In this document: positions 1 to 5,135 of the stretch, piece after piece
Layout of the letters: each line of letters begins with the position of its first letter
How positions within the stretch are numbered: position 1 is the first letter of the stretch
NCBI GenBank assembly: GCA_025450355.1
Contig: JANWHR010000156.1
Coordinates: 1-5,339, forward strand
From: Micropepsaceae bacterium
GTDB taxonomy: Bacteria > Pseudomonadota > Alphaproteobacteria > Micropepsales > Micropepsaceae
Length of the DNA: 5,339 nucleotides
Direction: 5' to 3'
Translations under genes and position numbers: made by a program
Notes under the pieces: generated by a model
What the model saw: the letters and a program-made list of their open reading frames with translations, nothing else
Told to the model about the DNA's origin: nothing
Databases searched by the model: none

Positions 1-210
1 ATCGTTGCCGCCGCCGATGAAATGCACAATTTCCAGTCGGTCACCATCGGCCAGATCAACCTCGCCGTAGGTTGAGCGCGGCACGATGGCAAGATTGCGT
101 TCGACGGCAACCTTGCGCGGGTCGAGCGAGAGCATGCCCAACAACCGTTCCACCGTGAGGGGGTTTGCAAATTCACGGGTTTCTCCGTTAACACTCAACC
201 GAACAGCCAT
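1..210 (-). CDS. thiS: Sulfur carrier protein ThiS (3' part missing; possible ThiS-ThiG fusion)
   Basis: The leftward frame gives 70 residues from ATG at 210 to the window edge, with no stop. It begins MAVRLSVNGE and ends in I-V-H-F-I-G-G-G (61-68) followed by N-D. This is the small ubiquitin-like fold of ThiS. The family's C-terminal Gly-Gly is adenylated by ThiF and turned into a thiocarboxylate that donates sulfur to thiazole synthase ThiG in thiamine synthesis (cytoplasm). Ordinary ThiS proteins stop at the Gly-Gly(-Gly); here the frame stays open for at least two more codons. It could be a ThiS-ThiG fusion, as annotated in some alphaproteobacteria, or carry a short tail. The start is supported by AGGAG at 223-227 (complement), 12 nt upstream. 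It is divergent from aroQ. ThiS identity is secure; the fusion is inference. Confidence 0.85.
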   Translation of the reverse strand, partial: MAVRLSVNGETREFANPLTVERLLGMLSLDPRKVAVERNLAIVPRSTYGEVDLADGDRLEIVHFIGGGND

Positions 211-298
211 TGAACGCGCGCTCTCCTGTTTCCGTTTGGGGCACGGGCACGTATAAACCGCTTCCGCAGCGAAATCTTCCTGCCGGGTCACAAAGCCG
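211..298. promoter_or_regulatory. Divergent intergenic spacer, presumed promoters for thiS and the aroQ operon
   Basis: These 88 bp lie between the divergent starts of thiS and aroQ, so promoters for both directions should lie here or just inside the genes. The rightward strand has a TATAAA at 252-257, which could be a -10 box. The hexamer 17 nt upstream (229-234, TTTCCG) is a poor -35 match, so the assignment is weak. A 4-bp stem (CGCT 259-262 with AGCG 268-271) is too short to matter. No thiamine-riboswitch core is visible on the thiS side. Confidence 0.3.
223..227 (-). promoter_or_regulatory. Shine-Dalgarno site of thiS
   Basis: The complement strand reads AGGAG here, 12 nt before the ATG at 210. 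The spacing is slightly long, but this is the only purine-rich match and it supports the chosen start. Confidence 0.5.
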
Positions 299-745
299 AT
301 GTCACGTCCGGTATATGTCCTGAACGGTCCCAATCTCAACCTGCTCGGAATCCGCGAGCCGGAGATTTATGGCCGCGCCACGCTGGATGAAATCGGCGTC
401 CAGGTGACGGAACGCGCGCGGCAGCATGGGCTTGCAATCGTGTTCCGGCAGTCGAACCACGAAGGTGTTCTGATCGACTGGGGTCAGGAGGCGCGGACGA
501 AAGCCTGTGCGATTGTATTCAATCCGGGGGGCTTTTCCCACACATCGGTGGCGATCCTCGACGCCTTGCGTGCGGTTCAATTCCCCCTTGTGGAGGTGCA
601 CCTGTCGAATCCGTACCGGCGGGAAGACTTTCGCCGCCATTCCTTTGTCAGCGAAGCGGCAACCGGCGTGATCTGTGGGATGGGCGCGACCGGCTACCTG
701 CTTGCCATTGATGCCGTCGCCACGCTGCTGAACCCATCCCGCTAA
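299..745 (+). CDS. aroQ: Type II 3-dehydroquinate dehydratase
   Basis: The 148-residue product is a complete type II dehydroquinase, which removes water from 3-dehydroquinate to give 3-dehydroshikimate (third step of the shikimate pathway, cytoplasm; the family forms dodecamers). The start motif Y-V-L-N-G-P-N-L-N-L-L-G (6-17) leads into the mobile lid R-E-P-E-I-Y-G, with Arg19 and catalytic Tyr24. N-P-G-G (75-78) supplies the substrate-binding Asn75, E-V-H-L-S-N (99-104) the catalytic His101, and R-R-E-D-F-R-R-H-S (107-115) the arginine that binds substrate. These positions match the Mycobacterium tuberculosis numbering I know. Length is typical (about 145-150). No clear Shine-Dalgarno site precedes the ATG, but the N-terminus aligns with the family and no in-frame start lies just upstream. 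It is the first gene of the rightward operon, 10 nt before accB. Confidence 0.97.
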   Translation: MSRPVYVLNGPNLNLLGIREPEIYGRATLDEIGVQVTERARQHGLAIVFRQSNHEGVLIDWGQEARTKACAIVFNPGGFSHTSVAILDALRAVQFPLVEVHLSNPYRREDFRRHSFVSEAATGVICGMGATGYLLAIDAVATLLNPSR

Positions 746-755
746 CGAGTTTGCC

Positions 756-1265
756 ATGGCCTTCAAAGAATCAAAGCCGCTGCGCGACCGTATAGCCAAG
801 GCGATTGTGGGGGAAAACGGGCCGGGCATTGATGCCGACGCAGTGCGGGAGCTTGCAGCGCTGCTCGATGAAACCGGACTGACCGAAATCGAGATCGAAC
901 GGTCCGGCGTGCGTATCCGTGTCGCCCGCGGAGGCCTTTTCGCGGGGGCGGCTCCAGCCGCAACACCCGTGGCTGCAAAACAGGGGACGTCCGCATCCCC
1001 GATACCCACGGCGCCCGAAGCCGCCGCGAGACAGGGGACGGTTGTGACCTCGCCCATGGTGGGGACCGTCTATCTCGGACCCCAACCGGGCGCGTCGCCT
1101 TTCGTGAAGGTCGGAGATGCGATCACCGATGGCACGCTCTGCATCATCGAAGCGATGAAGACCATGAATCCGGTGCCGTCACCGGTCGCCGGGCGGGTGG
1201 CGGAAATCTTCGTCCGCGATGGTCAGCCCGTAGAGTTCGGCGAACCTCTGATGCGGATCGAGTAG
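756..1265 (+). CDS. accB: Acetyl-CoA carboxylase biotin carboxyl carrier protein
   Basis: The 169-residue BCCP carries the biotin that shuttles CO2 from biotin carboxylase (AccC) to the carboxyltransferase, in the first committed step of fatty acid synthesis. Residues 25-58 form the N-terminal region with the family's L-L-x-E-T-x-L-T-E-I-E-I motif. An Ala/Pro-rich flexible linker follows (about 60-92), then the biotinyl domain (about 95-169), with S-P-M-V-G-T (99-104) and the biotinylation motif E-A-M-K-T-M (132-137). Lys135 is the expected biotin site. The domain ends normally (L-M-R-I-E). The first 24 residues are variable and slightly longer than in E. coli AccB (156 aa). Only a weak GAG (747-749) precedes the ATG. 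The gene sits 10 nt after aroQ and 6 nt before accC, the usual accBC pairing. Confidence 0.97.
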   Translation: MAFKESKPLRDRIAKAIVGENGPGIDADAVRELAALLDETGLTEIEIERSGVRIRVARGGLFAGAAPAATPVAAKQGTSASPIPTAPEAAARQGTVVTSPMVGTVYLGPQPGASPFVKVGDAITDGTLCIIEAMKTMNPVPSPVAGRVAEIFVRDGQPVEFGEPLMRIE

Positions 1266-1271
1266 GGACAG

Positions 1272-2621
1272 GTGATTGAAAAAGTCCTGATTGCAAACCG
1301 CGGCGAGATCGCCCTGCGCATCAACCGTGCCTGCAAGGAAATGGGCATCGCGACGGTGGCCATTCACTCGACGGCGGACTCCGAGTCCATGCACGTACGG
1401 CTTGCCGATGAATCCGTTTGCGTCGGCCCGCCGCCGGCCGCCCAATCCTATCTCAATATTCCGGCCATCATTTCGGCCTGTGAAATCACGGGCGCAGACG
1501 CCGTTCATCCCGGTTACGGATTTCTCTCCGAAAACGCCAATTTTGCGGAAATCGTCATTGCGCATAAAATAATCTTCATTGGTCCGCAGCCGGAACATAT
1601 CCGGCTGATGGGCGACAAGATCGCGGCCAAGCGTGCCGTGGCATCTCTCGGCATTCCAACCGTGCCGGGGTCGGAAGGCGCGGTCAGCTCCGACTCCGAA
1701 GCAGCGGCAGTCGCCAAAGAGCTCGGCTATCCCGTGCTGATCAAGGCAACCGCGGGAGGCGGGGGACGCGGCATGAAGGTCGCGCGTTCGCCGTCCGAAC
1801 TGCCGCTGGCCTGGTCGACTGCGCGCGCGGAAGCGAAAGCCGCGTTCGGCGAAGATGCAGTGTATCTGGAAAAATATCTCGACAAACCGCGTCACATTGA
1901 AATCCAGATCATTGCCGATTCACGCGGCAAAGTCCTGCATCTTGGGGAGCGCGACTGCTCGCTGCAGCGGCGGCATCAGAAGATCTGGGAGGAAGCACCC
2001 TCGCCGGCGCTGAACGCCAGCTCGCGTACGGAAATCGGCGCCACAGTCACGCGAGGCCTGTCAAAGCTCGGCTATCTCGGCGTCGGCACTGTGGAATTTC
2101 TTTACGAAAACGGAGAATTTCATTTTATCGAGATGAACACCCGGCTGCAGGTGGAGCATCCGGTGACCGAACTGATCACCGGGCTCGACCTCGTACGCGA
2201 GCAGATTCGCATCGCCGATGGCGGCGCGCTTGATCTCGAACAGGATGACGTGGTGATCGCCGGCCACGCCATCGAGTGCAGGATCAACGCGGAAAACCCA
2301 TTTACTTTTCTGCCGTCGCCGGGCCGCATCACCGAATTTCACGCGCCGGGCGGATTGGGAGTGCGGATGGATTCCGCAGCCTATTCCGGCTACCGCATGC
2401 CGCCCTATTACGACAGCCTCGTTGGCAAGCTGATCGTGCACGGCAAAAGCCGCAACGAATGCCTGATGCGCCTGCGGCGGGCACTCGATGAGCTGGTGGT
2501 TGGGGGAATTGAAACCACCATTCCCCTCTTCCAGGAACTGATCAAACAGCCGGACATCCTGGATGGCGCCTACAACATCCATTGGCTGGAGAAATTTCTC
2601 GCGGCACGAAAACCGGAATGA
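1272..2621 (+). CDS. accC: Acetyl-CoA carboxylase, biotin carboxylase subunit
   Basis: The 449-residue protein has the same length as E. coli AccC. It carboxylates the biotin on AccB using ATP and bicarbonate. The N-terminal carboxylase domain begins I-A-N-R-G-E-I-A (7-14). The ATP-grasp region includes M-G-D-K with Lys116, the glycine-rich loop A-G-G-G-G-R-G-M-K (161-169), Lys158 and R-R-H-Q-K with His235. The metal and bicarbonate site is E-M-N-T-R-L-Q-V-E-H-P (287-297), with Glu287, Arg291, Gln293 and Glu295. Arg337 in E-C-R-I-N-A-E matches catalytic Arg338 of E. coli. The C-terminal biotin carboxylase domain is complete. The start is GTG, fixed by alignment of V/M-I-E-K-V-L-I-A-N-R-G-E with the family. 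AGGGA at 1264-1268 overlaps the accB stop and lies 3 nt from the GTG, so translation is probably coupled to accB. Confidence 0.98.
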   Translation: MIEKVLIANRGEIALRINRACKEMGIATVAIHSTADSESMHVRLADESVCVGPPPAAQSYLNIPAIISACEITGADAVHPGYGFLSENANFAEIVIAHKIIFIGPQPEHIRLMGDKIAAKRAVASLGIPTVPGSEGAVSSDSEAAAVAKELGYPVLIKATAGGGGRGMKVARSPSELPLAWSTARAEAKAAFGEDAVYLEKYLDKPRHIEIQIIADSRGKVLHLGERDCSLQRRHQKIWEEAPSPALNASSRTEIGATVTRGLSKLGYLGVGTVEFLYENGEFHFIEMNTRLQVEHPVTELITGLDLVREQIRIADGGALDLEQDDVVIAGHAIECRINAENPFTFLPSPGRITEFHAPGGLGVRMDSAAYSGYRMPPYYDSLVGKLIVHGKSRNECLMRLRRALDELVVGGIETTIPLFQELIKQPDILDGAYNIHWLEKFLAARKPE

Positions 2622-2623
2622 GG
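2619..2623 (+). promoter_or_regulatory. Ribosome binding site deciding the DoxX start
   Basis: TGAGG lies 6 nt before the ATG at 2630 and includes the accC stop codon. Its spacing favours 2630 over the alternative in-frame ATG at 2618, which overlaps the accC stop and has no purine-rich leader. Confidence 0.55.
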
Positions 2624-2629
2624 CCCGCC

Positions 2630-3019
2630 ATGACCGCCCGCCTGGAACAATGGAAGCCGGAGATTCTTGGGCTGATGCGCATCGCGATGGGCATCACCTT
2701 CATGGAGCACGGGACCCAGAAGCTCTTTGGCTTTCCCGTTCCACCTCCGGGACGGCTTGGTCTTCCTTTGCTGTTGTTCACGGGCGTGCTGGAAACACTG
2801 GGCTCGATCCTGATTACTTTCGGCATCTTCACACGTCTCGCAGCGTTCGTGATCTCGGGAGAGTTGGCCGTCGGTTACTGGTGGATGCACGTGCCCAACA
2901 GTTTCTTTCCGATCGCCAACGGTGGAGAGGTCATGGTGCTCTACAGCTTTGCCTTCCTTTATCTCGCGGCGGCGGGAGGCGGAAGGTGGAGCGTCGATAG
3001 CCGCTTCATTCACGCCTGA
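2630..3019 (+). CDS. DoxX family membrane protein
   Basis: The 129-residue protein has the length and pattern of the DoxX family, small four-helix inner-membrane proteins. Predicted helices lie at about 11-29, 45-65, 69-87 and 100-118. Family signatures are R-I-A-M-G...H-G-x-Q-K-L-F-G (17-34), G-V-L-E-T-L-G (52-58), F-G-I-F-T-R (64-69), the P-N-S-F-F-P-I-A-N-G-G-E loop (89-100) and the end G-G-G-R-W-S-V-D (116-123). The biochemical role of the family is poorly defined. Some relatives are linked to thiosulfate:quinone oxidation or oxidative-stress complexes, but nothing here identifies a partner. An ATG at 2618 (four residues longer) is possible, but the ribosome site favours 2630. It lies 8 nt after accC and 7 nt before aat, so it is co-transcribed with both. 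I do not recognise it as a usual member of this operon. Confidence 0.9.
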   Translation: MTARLEQWKPEILGLMRIAMGITFMEHGTQKLFGFPVPPPGRLGLPLLLFTGVLETLGSILITFGIFTRLAAFVISGELAVGYWWMHVPNSFFPIANGGEVMVLYSFAFLYLAAAGGGRWSVDSRFIHA

Positions 3020-3026
3020 ATTTCGC

Positions 3027-3746
3027 GTGGGCCAAATCAATCCGGAAGAACTGCTGCTCGCCTATCGCCTCGGCATTTTCCCAATGGCCGAAAGCCGGGA
3101 TGCGGAAGACGTCCTTTGGATTCGTCCGCATGAGCGGGGAATCATTCCCCTGGAAACATTCCACGTTCCGCGCCGGCTTGCGCGGGTGGTCCGCTCCGAC
3201 CGGTTTCGCGTAAGTTTCGATCGCGCATTTGCGGAGGTTATTCGCGGCTGCGCCGAATCACGTCCGGAACGGCGCGAGACATGGATCAACGATGCGATCA
3301 TCGAGGTATTTGAATCCCTGCATCAGCGCGGTCTCGCGCACAGCGTGGAAGTGTGGCGGGGCGACAATTTGGCAGGGGGACTTTACGGATTGGCCATTGG
3401 CGGCGCATTCTTTGCCGAAAGCAAATTTTCGCGGGAAAGAGATGCGAGCAAAGTGGCGCTGGTGCATCTTGCGGCGCGGCTCAAAACTGCCGGGTTCAAA
3501 CTTCTGGACGCGCAGTTTCCAAATCCCCATCTTGATCAGTTCGGGGCGGTTGTGGTGACGGAGGAGCGATTTCAGCAACTGCTCTCCCGGGCGCTTACCG
3601 CCCCTGCCGATTTCTATTTCCGGGCTGGTTCAGCGGTGGGAGCCGCCGCGGGCGCCGCCGGCGAAACAGCGGCTGCCGTTGCAGGCCCGGGTGCATCGGG
3701 TTGGGCGGGCTCTTCGGTCTTGCAGGTAATCACCCAGACATCATAG
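3027..3746 (+). CDS. aat: Leucyl/phenylalanyl-tRNA-protein transferase
   Basis: Aat moves Leu or Phe from its tRNA to the N-terminus of proteins with basic N-terminal residues, marking them for ClpS/ClpAP degradation (cytoplasm). The 239-residue product has the family blocks L-L-x-A-Y-R-L-G-I-F-P-M-A (10-21), T-W-I-N (85-88), H-S-V-E-V-W (105-110), G-G-L-Y-G (117-121), E-S-K-F-S-R (131-136), A-S-K-V-A-L (140-145) and L-L-D-A-Q-F (159-164). Asp161 and Gln163 match the catalytic D-x-Q of E. coli Aat. The start is GTG, 7 nt after the DoxX stop and with no Shine-Dalgarno site. The next in-frame ATG (3084) is inside a conserved block, and a longer frame from 2922 has non-homologous residues overlapping DoxX. 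It lacks the roughly 30-residue N-terminal extension of E. coli. Residues from about 196 form a low-complexity Ala/Gly tail encoded opposite the DUF2155 gene. Confidence 0.95.
   Translation: MGQINPEELLLAYRLGIFPMAESRDAEDVLWIRPHERGIIPLETFHVPRRLARVVRSDRFRVSFDRAFAEVIRGCAESRPERRETWINDAIIEVFESLHQRGLAHSVEVWRGDNLAGGLYGLAIGGAFFAESKFSRERDASKVALVHLAARLKTAGFKLLDAQFPNPHLDQFGAVVVTEERFQQLLSRALTAPADFYFRAGSAVGAAAGAAGETAAAVAGPGASGWAGSSVLQVITQTS
3614..3746. other. 133-bp tail-to-tail overlap of aat and the DUF2155 gene
   Basis: The rightward aat stop (TAG, 3744-3746) lies inside the conserved domain of the leftward DUF2155 gene, and the DUF2155 stop (3614-3616) lies opposite Aat Phe196. Aat residues 196-239 and DUF2155 residues 146-188 share this DNA. 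The two reading frames are offset by one base. The Aat ending T-Q-T-S-stop is antisense to DUF2155 Y-D-V-W-V. Outside these few codons, both encoded tails are Ala-rich low complexity (Ala/Pro in DUF2155, Ala/Gly in Aat). Confidence 0.9.
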
Positions 3747-4180
3747 GTCGGGTGTTCGAGCCCGTTCAGTGCCGGAGTCGACGCGAACATCCAGCCCGAA
3801 AACAGCCGCTTTTGCGGTTGTCCCGGCTTTGCTTCGTCGATCTGCAAAAAGGCCGTGGTCTCCGGCGGCTCCTGAGGAGGAACTGTGTAGCAATACTGCG
3901 CCGTGATGATCAGAGGCCCGTAGCGCACCGGCACGCCCGCCGGCGCATTGATATCGGTTGTGCGCCCGGAAATCTTGTCGAGGGCGCGCAGTACAGCCAT
4001 CCGCTTCACGCCATGAGCATCGGGGTGGGCTTCCGCGAGAGCCGGCTCAGTGGCAGAGGATGGCGCTGGTGACGCAACGGCGGCTGGCGGCGCCGGAGCG
4101 CGTCCGAACAGCTGCGTTGCATCGGCTGCGCCGGCGCACAGTGCGACCGCGACAACCGGGATTGCAATACGCCGAATCAT
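3614..4180 (-). CDS. DUF2155 domain-containing exported protein
   Basis: The 188-residue product begins with a signal peptide: basic MIRR, a hydrophobic stretch at 5-18 and a likely A-D-A cleavage site after residue 21. A Pro/Ala-rich stretch follows (about 28-50). The DUF2155 domain (about 59-155) shows V-L-R-A-L-D-K-I-S-G-R (63-73), R-Y-G-P-L-I-I (86-92), F-S-G-W-M-F-A-S (127-134) and L-E-H-P-T-Y-D-V-W-V (141-150). The tail (156-188) is Ala/Pro-rich. The mature part has only two cysteines, Cys97 and Cys153, a possible disulfide pair. The function of the family is unknown; export to the periplasm is inferred from the signal. Its ATG overlaps the MlaD stop by 4 nt (ATGA), so its translation is coupled to MlaD. 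It runs tail to tail into aat. Confidence 0.9.
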   Translation of the reverse strand: MIRRIAIPVVAVALCAGAADATQLFGRAPAPPAAVASPAPSSATEPALAEAHPDAHGVKRMAVLRALDKISGRTTDINAPAGVPVRYGPLIITAQYCYTVPPQEPPETTAFLQIDEAKPGQPQKRLFSGWMFASTPALNGLEHPTYDVWVITCKTEEPAQPDAPGPATAAAVSPAAPAAAPTAEPARK

Positions 4181-4701
4181 TTTGACGGGCCGCTGCCAGC
4201 GCCGGCCGAAGCCCCGCCAGCGGGTGCTCCAGCGGCAGGCGCACCGCCACCTCCACCGCCGCCCGGGCTGAGTGCGAATTTGCTCACCAGTCCAATCAGA
4301 TCAACCGAACCCTGGGTGTATTCGATCTGACCGCCAGGCTTGATCATATCCATCGACCCGCCAGGCTCGATGGAAAGGTACTGACTCCCAAGCAGGCCAT
4401 CTGAAGTGATGCGCACGGACGAATCATCCGGCAGTTTGATGCTGTTTTCCAAATCGATTGTCAGAACGGCGTTGTAGGACTTCGGGTCCAGTGAGAGTTT
4501 CGAAACGGTCCCGACCTTGATGCCGGACAGTCGCACATCCGTCCCGACATTCACCCCATCGACGCGATTAAATCGCGCCGTCACATCGTAGCCGCCGGAG
4601 ACCGGCCCTGCGCCGGAGCTGCTATAGGCGAAGAACAGAAAAAATACGGCGACCACAATCACAACGGCGCCGATCAGAGTCTCAACTATCGAATTCTGCA
4701 T
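4177..4701 (-). CDS. mlaD: MlaD-like MCE-domain protein
   Basis: The 174-residue protein has an N-terminal membrane anchor (about 8-26) and a single MCE domain (about 37-115). The domain includes Y-D-V-T-A-R-F (38-44), G-V-N-V-G-T-D-V-R-L-S-G-I-K-V-G (49-64), the I-K-L-P-D-D-S-S-V-R-I (88-98) strand and D-G-L-L-G-S-Q-Y-L-S-I (101-111). MlaD in the family forms a periplasmic ring that binds phospholipids as part of the MlaFEDB ABC transporter, which maintains outer-membrane lipid asymmetry. No mlaF, mlaE, mlaB or mlaC lies in this window, so the partners must be elsewhere. After a hydrophobic segment (V-D-L-I-G-L-V, 133-139) the protein ends in a Gly/Ala-rich tail with seven consecutive glycines at 147-153. 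It starts 3 nt after the NDUFA12 stop and overlaps the DUF2155 start by 4 nt. Confidence 0.92.
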   Translation of the reverse strand: MQNSIVETLIGAVVIVVAVFFLFFAYSSSGAGPVSGGYDVTARFNRVDGVNVGTDVRLSGIKVGTVSKLSLDPKSYNAVLTIDLENSIKLPDDSSVRITSDGLLGSQYLSIEPGGSMDMIKPGGQIEYTQGSVDLIGLVSKFALSPGGGGGGGAPAAGAPAGGASAGAGSGPSK

Positions 4702-4704
4702 CGC

Positions 4705-5085
4705 TTATTCCGGACGCCAGGCCTCGTAATCTCCCGTCGCGGGAGCGCGCTTTCCATCGCCCCACAAACTCCCCTCCGGATGCCACGCCTCGGGCGTACC
4801 GCTCAGATTGGGAACGTGTTCCTTCTGCCATGACGGCACTCTGGGCGGATCTTCGGTCGGAGGTTTGGCAAAAGTGTGGTGCAACCAGCCGTGCCATTCG
4901 GGGGGGACGCGCGAGCCTTCAACCGTGCCGGCGTAGATGACCCAGCGCCGCTTGCCGTCGCCCGACTGGTAATAGCGGTTTCCGAAGTGGTCGTCACCGA
5001 CGGGGGTACCATAAAGCCATGTGGTCAGCAGCGTGCCCGGCGTCGCGTTGTGCCACCACACGAACAGTTGGCGTAGTGAAAACAT
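4705..5085 (-). CDS. NADH:ubiquinone oxidoreductase subunit NDUFA12
   Basis: The 126-residue product is the bacterial counterpart of mitochondrial complex I accessory subunit NDUFA12 (B17.2), found in alphaproteobacterial NDH-1. It has no transport activity of its own; it is thought to stabilise complex I at the junction of the matrix and membrane arms. Diagnostic segments are V-G-D-D-H-F-G-N-R-Y-Y (29-39), R-R-W-V-I-Y-A-G (46-53), E-G-S-R-V-P-P-E-W-H-G-W-L-H-H (56-70), N-L-S-G-T (93-97) and the C-terminal G-D-Y-E-A-W-R-P (118-125). Length and ends are typical. The start is supported by GGAG at 5093-5096 (complement), 7 nt upstream. The other nuo genes are not in the window. It is followed after 3 nt by mlaD, so the two are co-expressed. 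Confidence 0.96.
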   Translation of the reverse strand: MFSLRQLFVWWHNATPGTLLTTWLYGTPVGDDHFGNRYYQSGDGKRRWVIYAGTVEGSRVPPEWHGWLHHTFAKPPTEDPPRVPSWQKEHVPNLSGTPEAWHPEGSLWGDGKRAPATGDYEAWRPE

Positions 5086-5092
5086 TCTTGCA

Positions 5093-5096
5093 CTCC
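5093..5096 (-). promoter_or_regulatory. Shine-Dalgarno site of the NDUFA12 gene
   Basis: The complement strand reads GGAG here, with a 7-nt spacer to the ATG at 5085. This is the best-placed ribosome site in the window. The 50 bp between the DUF486 stop and this start hold no convincing promoter or terminator. Confidence 0.6.
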
Positions 5097-5135
5097 GGTT
5101 TTGGCGGCGGGCTTACAGAGGAATTCATCCATCCG

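Noticed and set aside
211..298. A thiamine-pyrophosphate riboswitch upstream of thiS
   Set aside because: The 88-bp spacer read on the thiS strand lacks the conserved CTGAGA and ACCTGATC-type elements and is too short to hold the full fold before the start codon.
302..1057. A 251-codon open frame on the minus strand, antisense to aroQ and accB
   Set aside because: Its residues show no family pattern. It crosses two well-supported genes and is the expected shadow of GC-rich codon use.
1179..1895. A 238-codon open frame on the minus strand, antisense to accB/accC
   Set aside because: The plus-strand accC is complete, with all its catalytic residues. The antisense frame has an Arg/Gly/His-rich shadow composition and no recognisable domain.
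2922..3026. A 35-residue N-terminal extension of Aat from an ATG at 2922
   Set aside because: It overlaps DoxX out of frame and gives non-homologous, Arg/Ser-rich residues. Family alignment places the start at the GTG at 3027.
2570..3040. A 156-codon open frame on the minus strand, antisense to DoxX
   Set aside because: It has a shadow-like composition with no membrane or domain pattern, while the plus frame encodes a complete DoxX-family protein.
3630..3700. The GC-rich stretch near the end of aat as a Rho-independent terminator
   Set aside because: Short inverted GC repeats occur, but no T-run follows on either strand and the sequence codes in both directions.
4190..4262. GC-rich triplet-like repetition as a DNA repeat element or array
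   Set aside because: It is explained by Gly/Ala codons in the MlaD tail; there is no regular repeat unit or spacer.
5086..5135. A small leader ORF or promoter between DUF486 and NDUFA12
   Set aside because: The ATG in this 50-bp gap runs out of frame into NDUFA12 with no ribosome site of its own, and I see no convincing -10/-35 pair.
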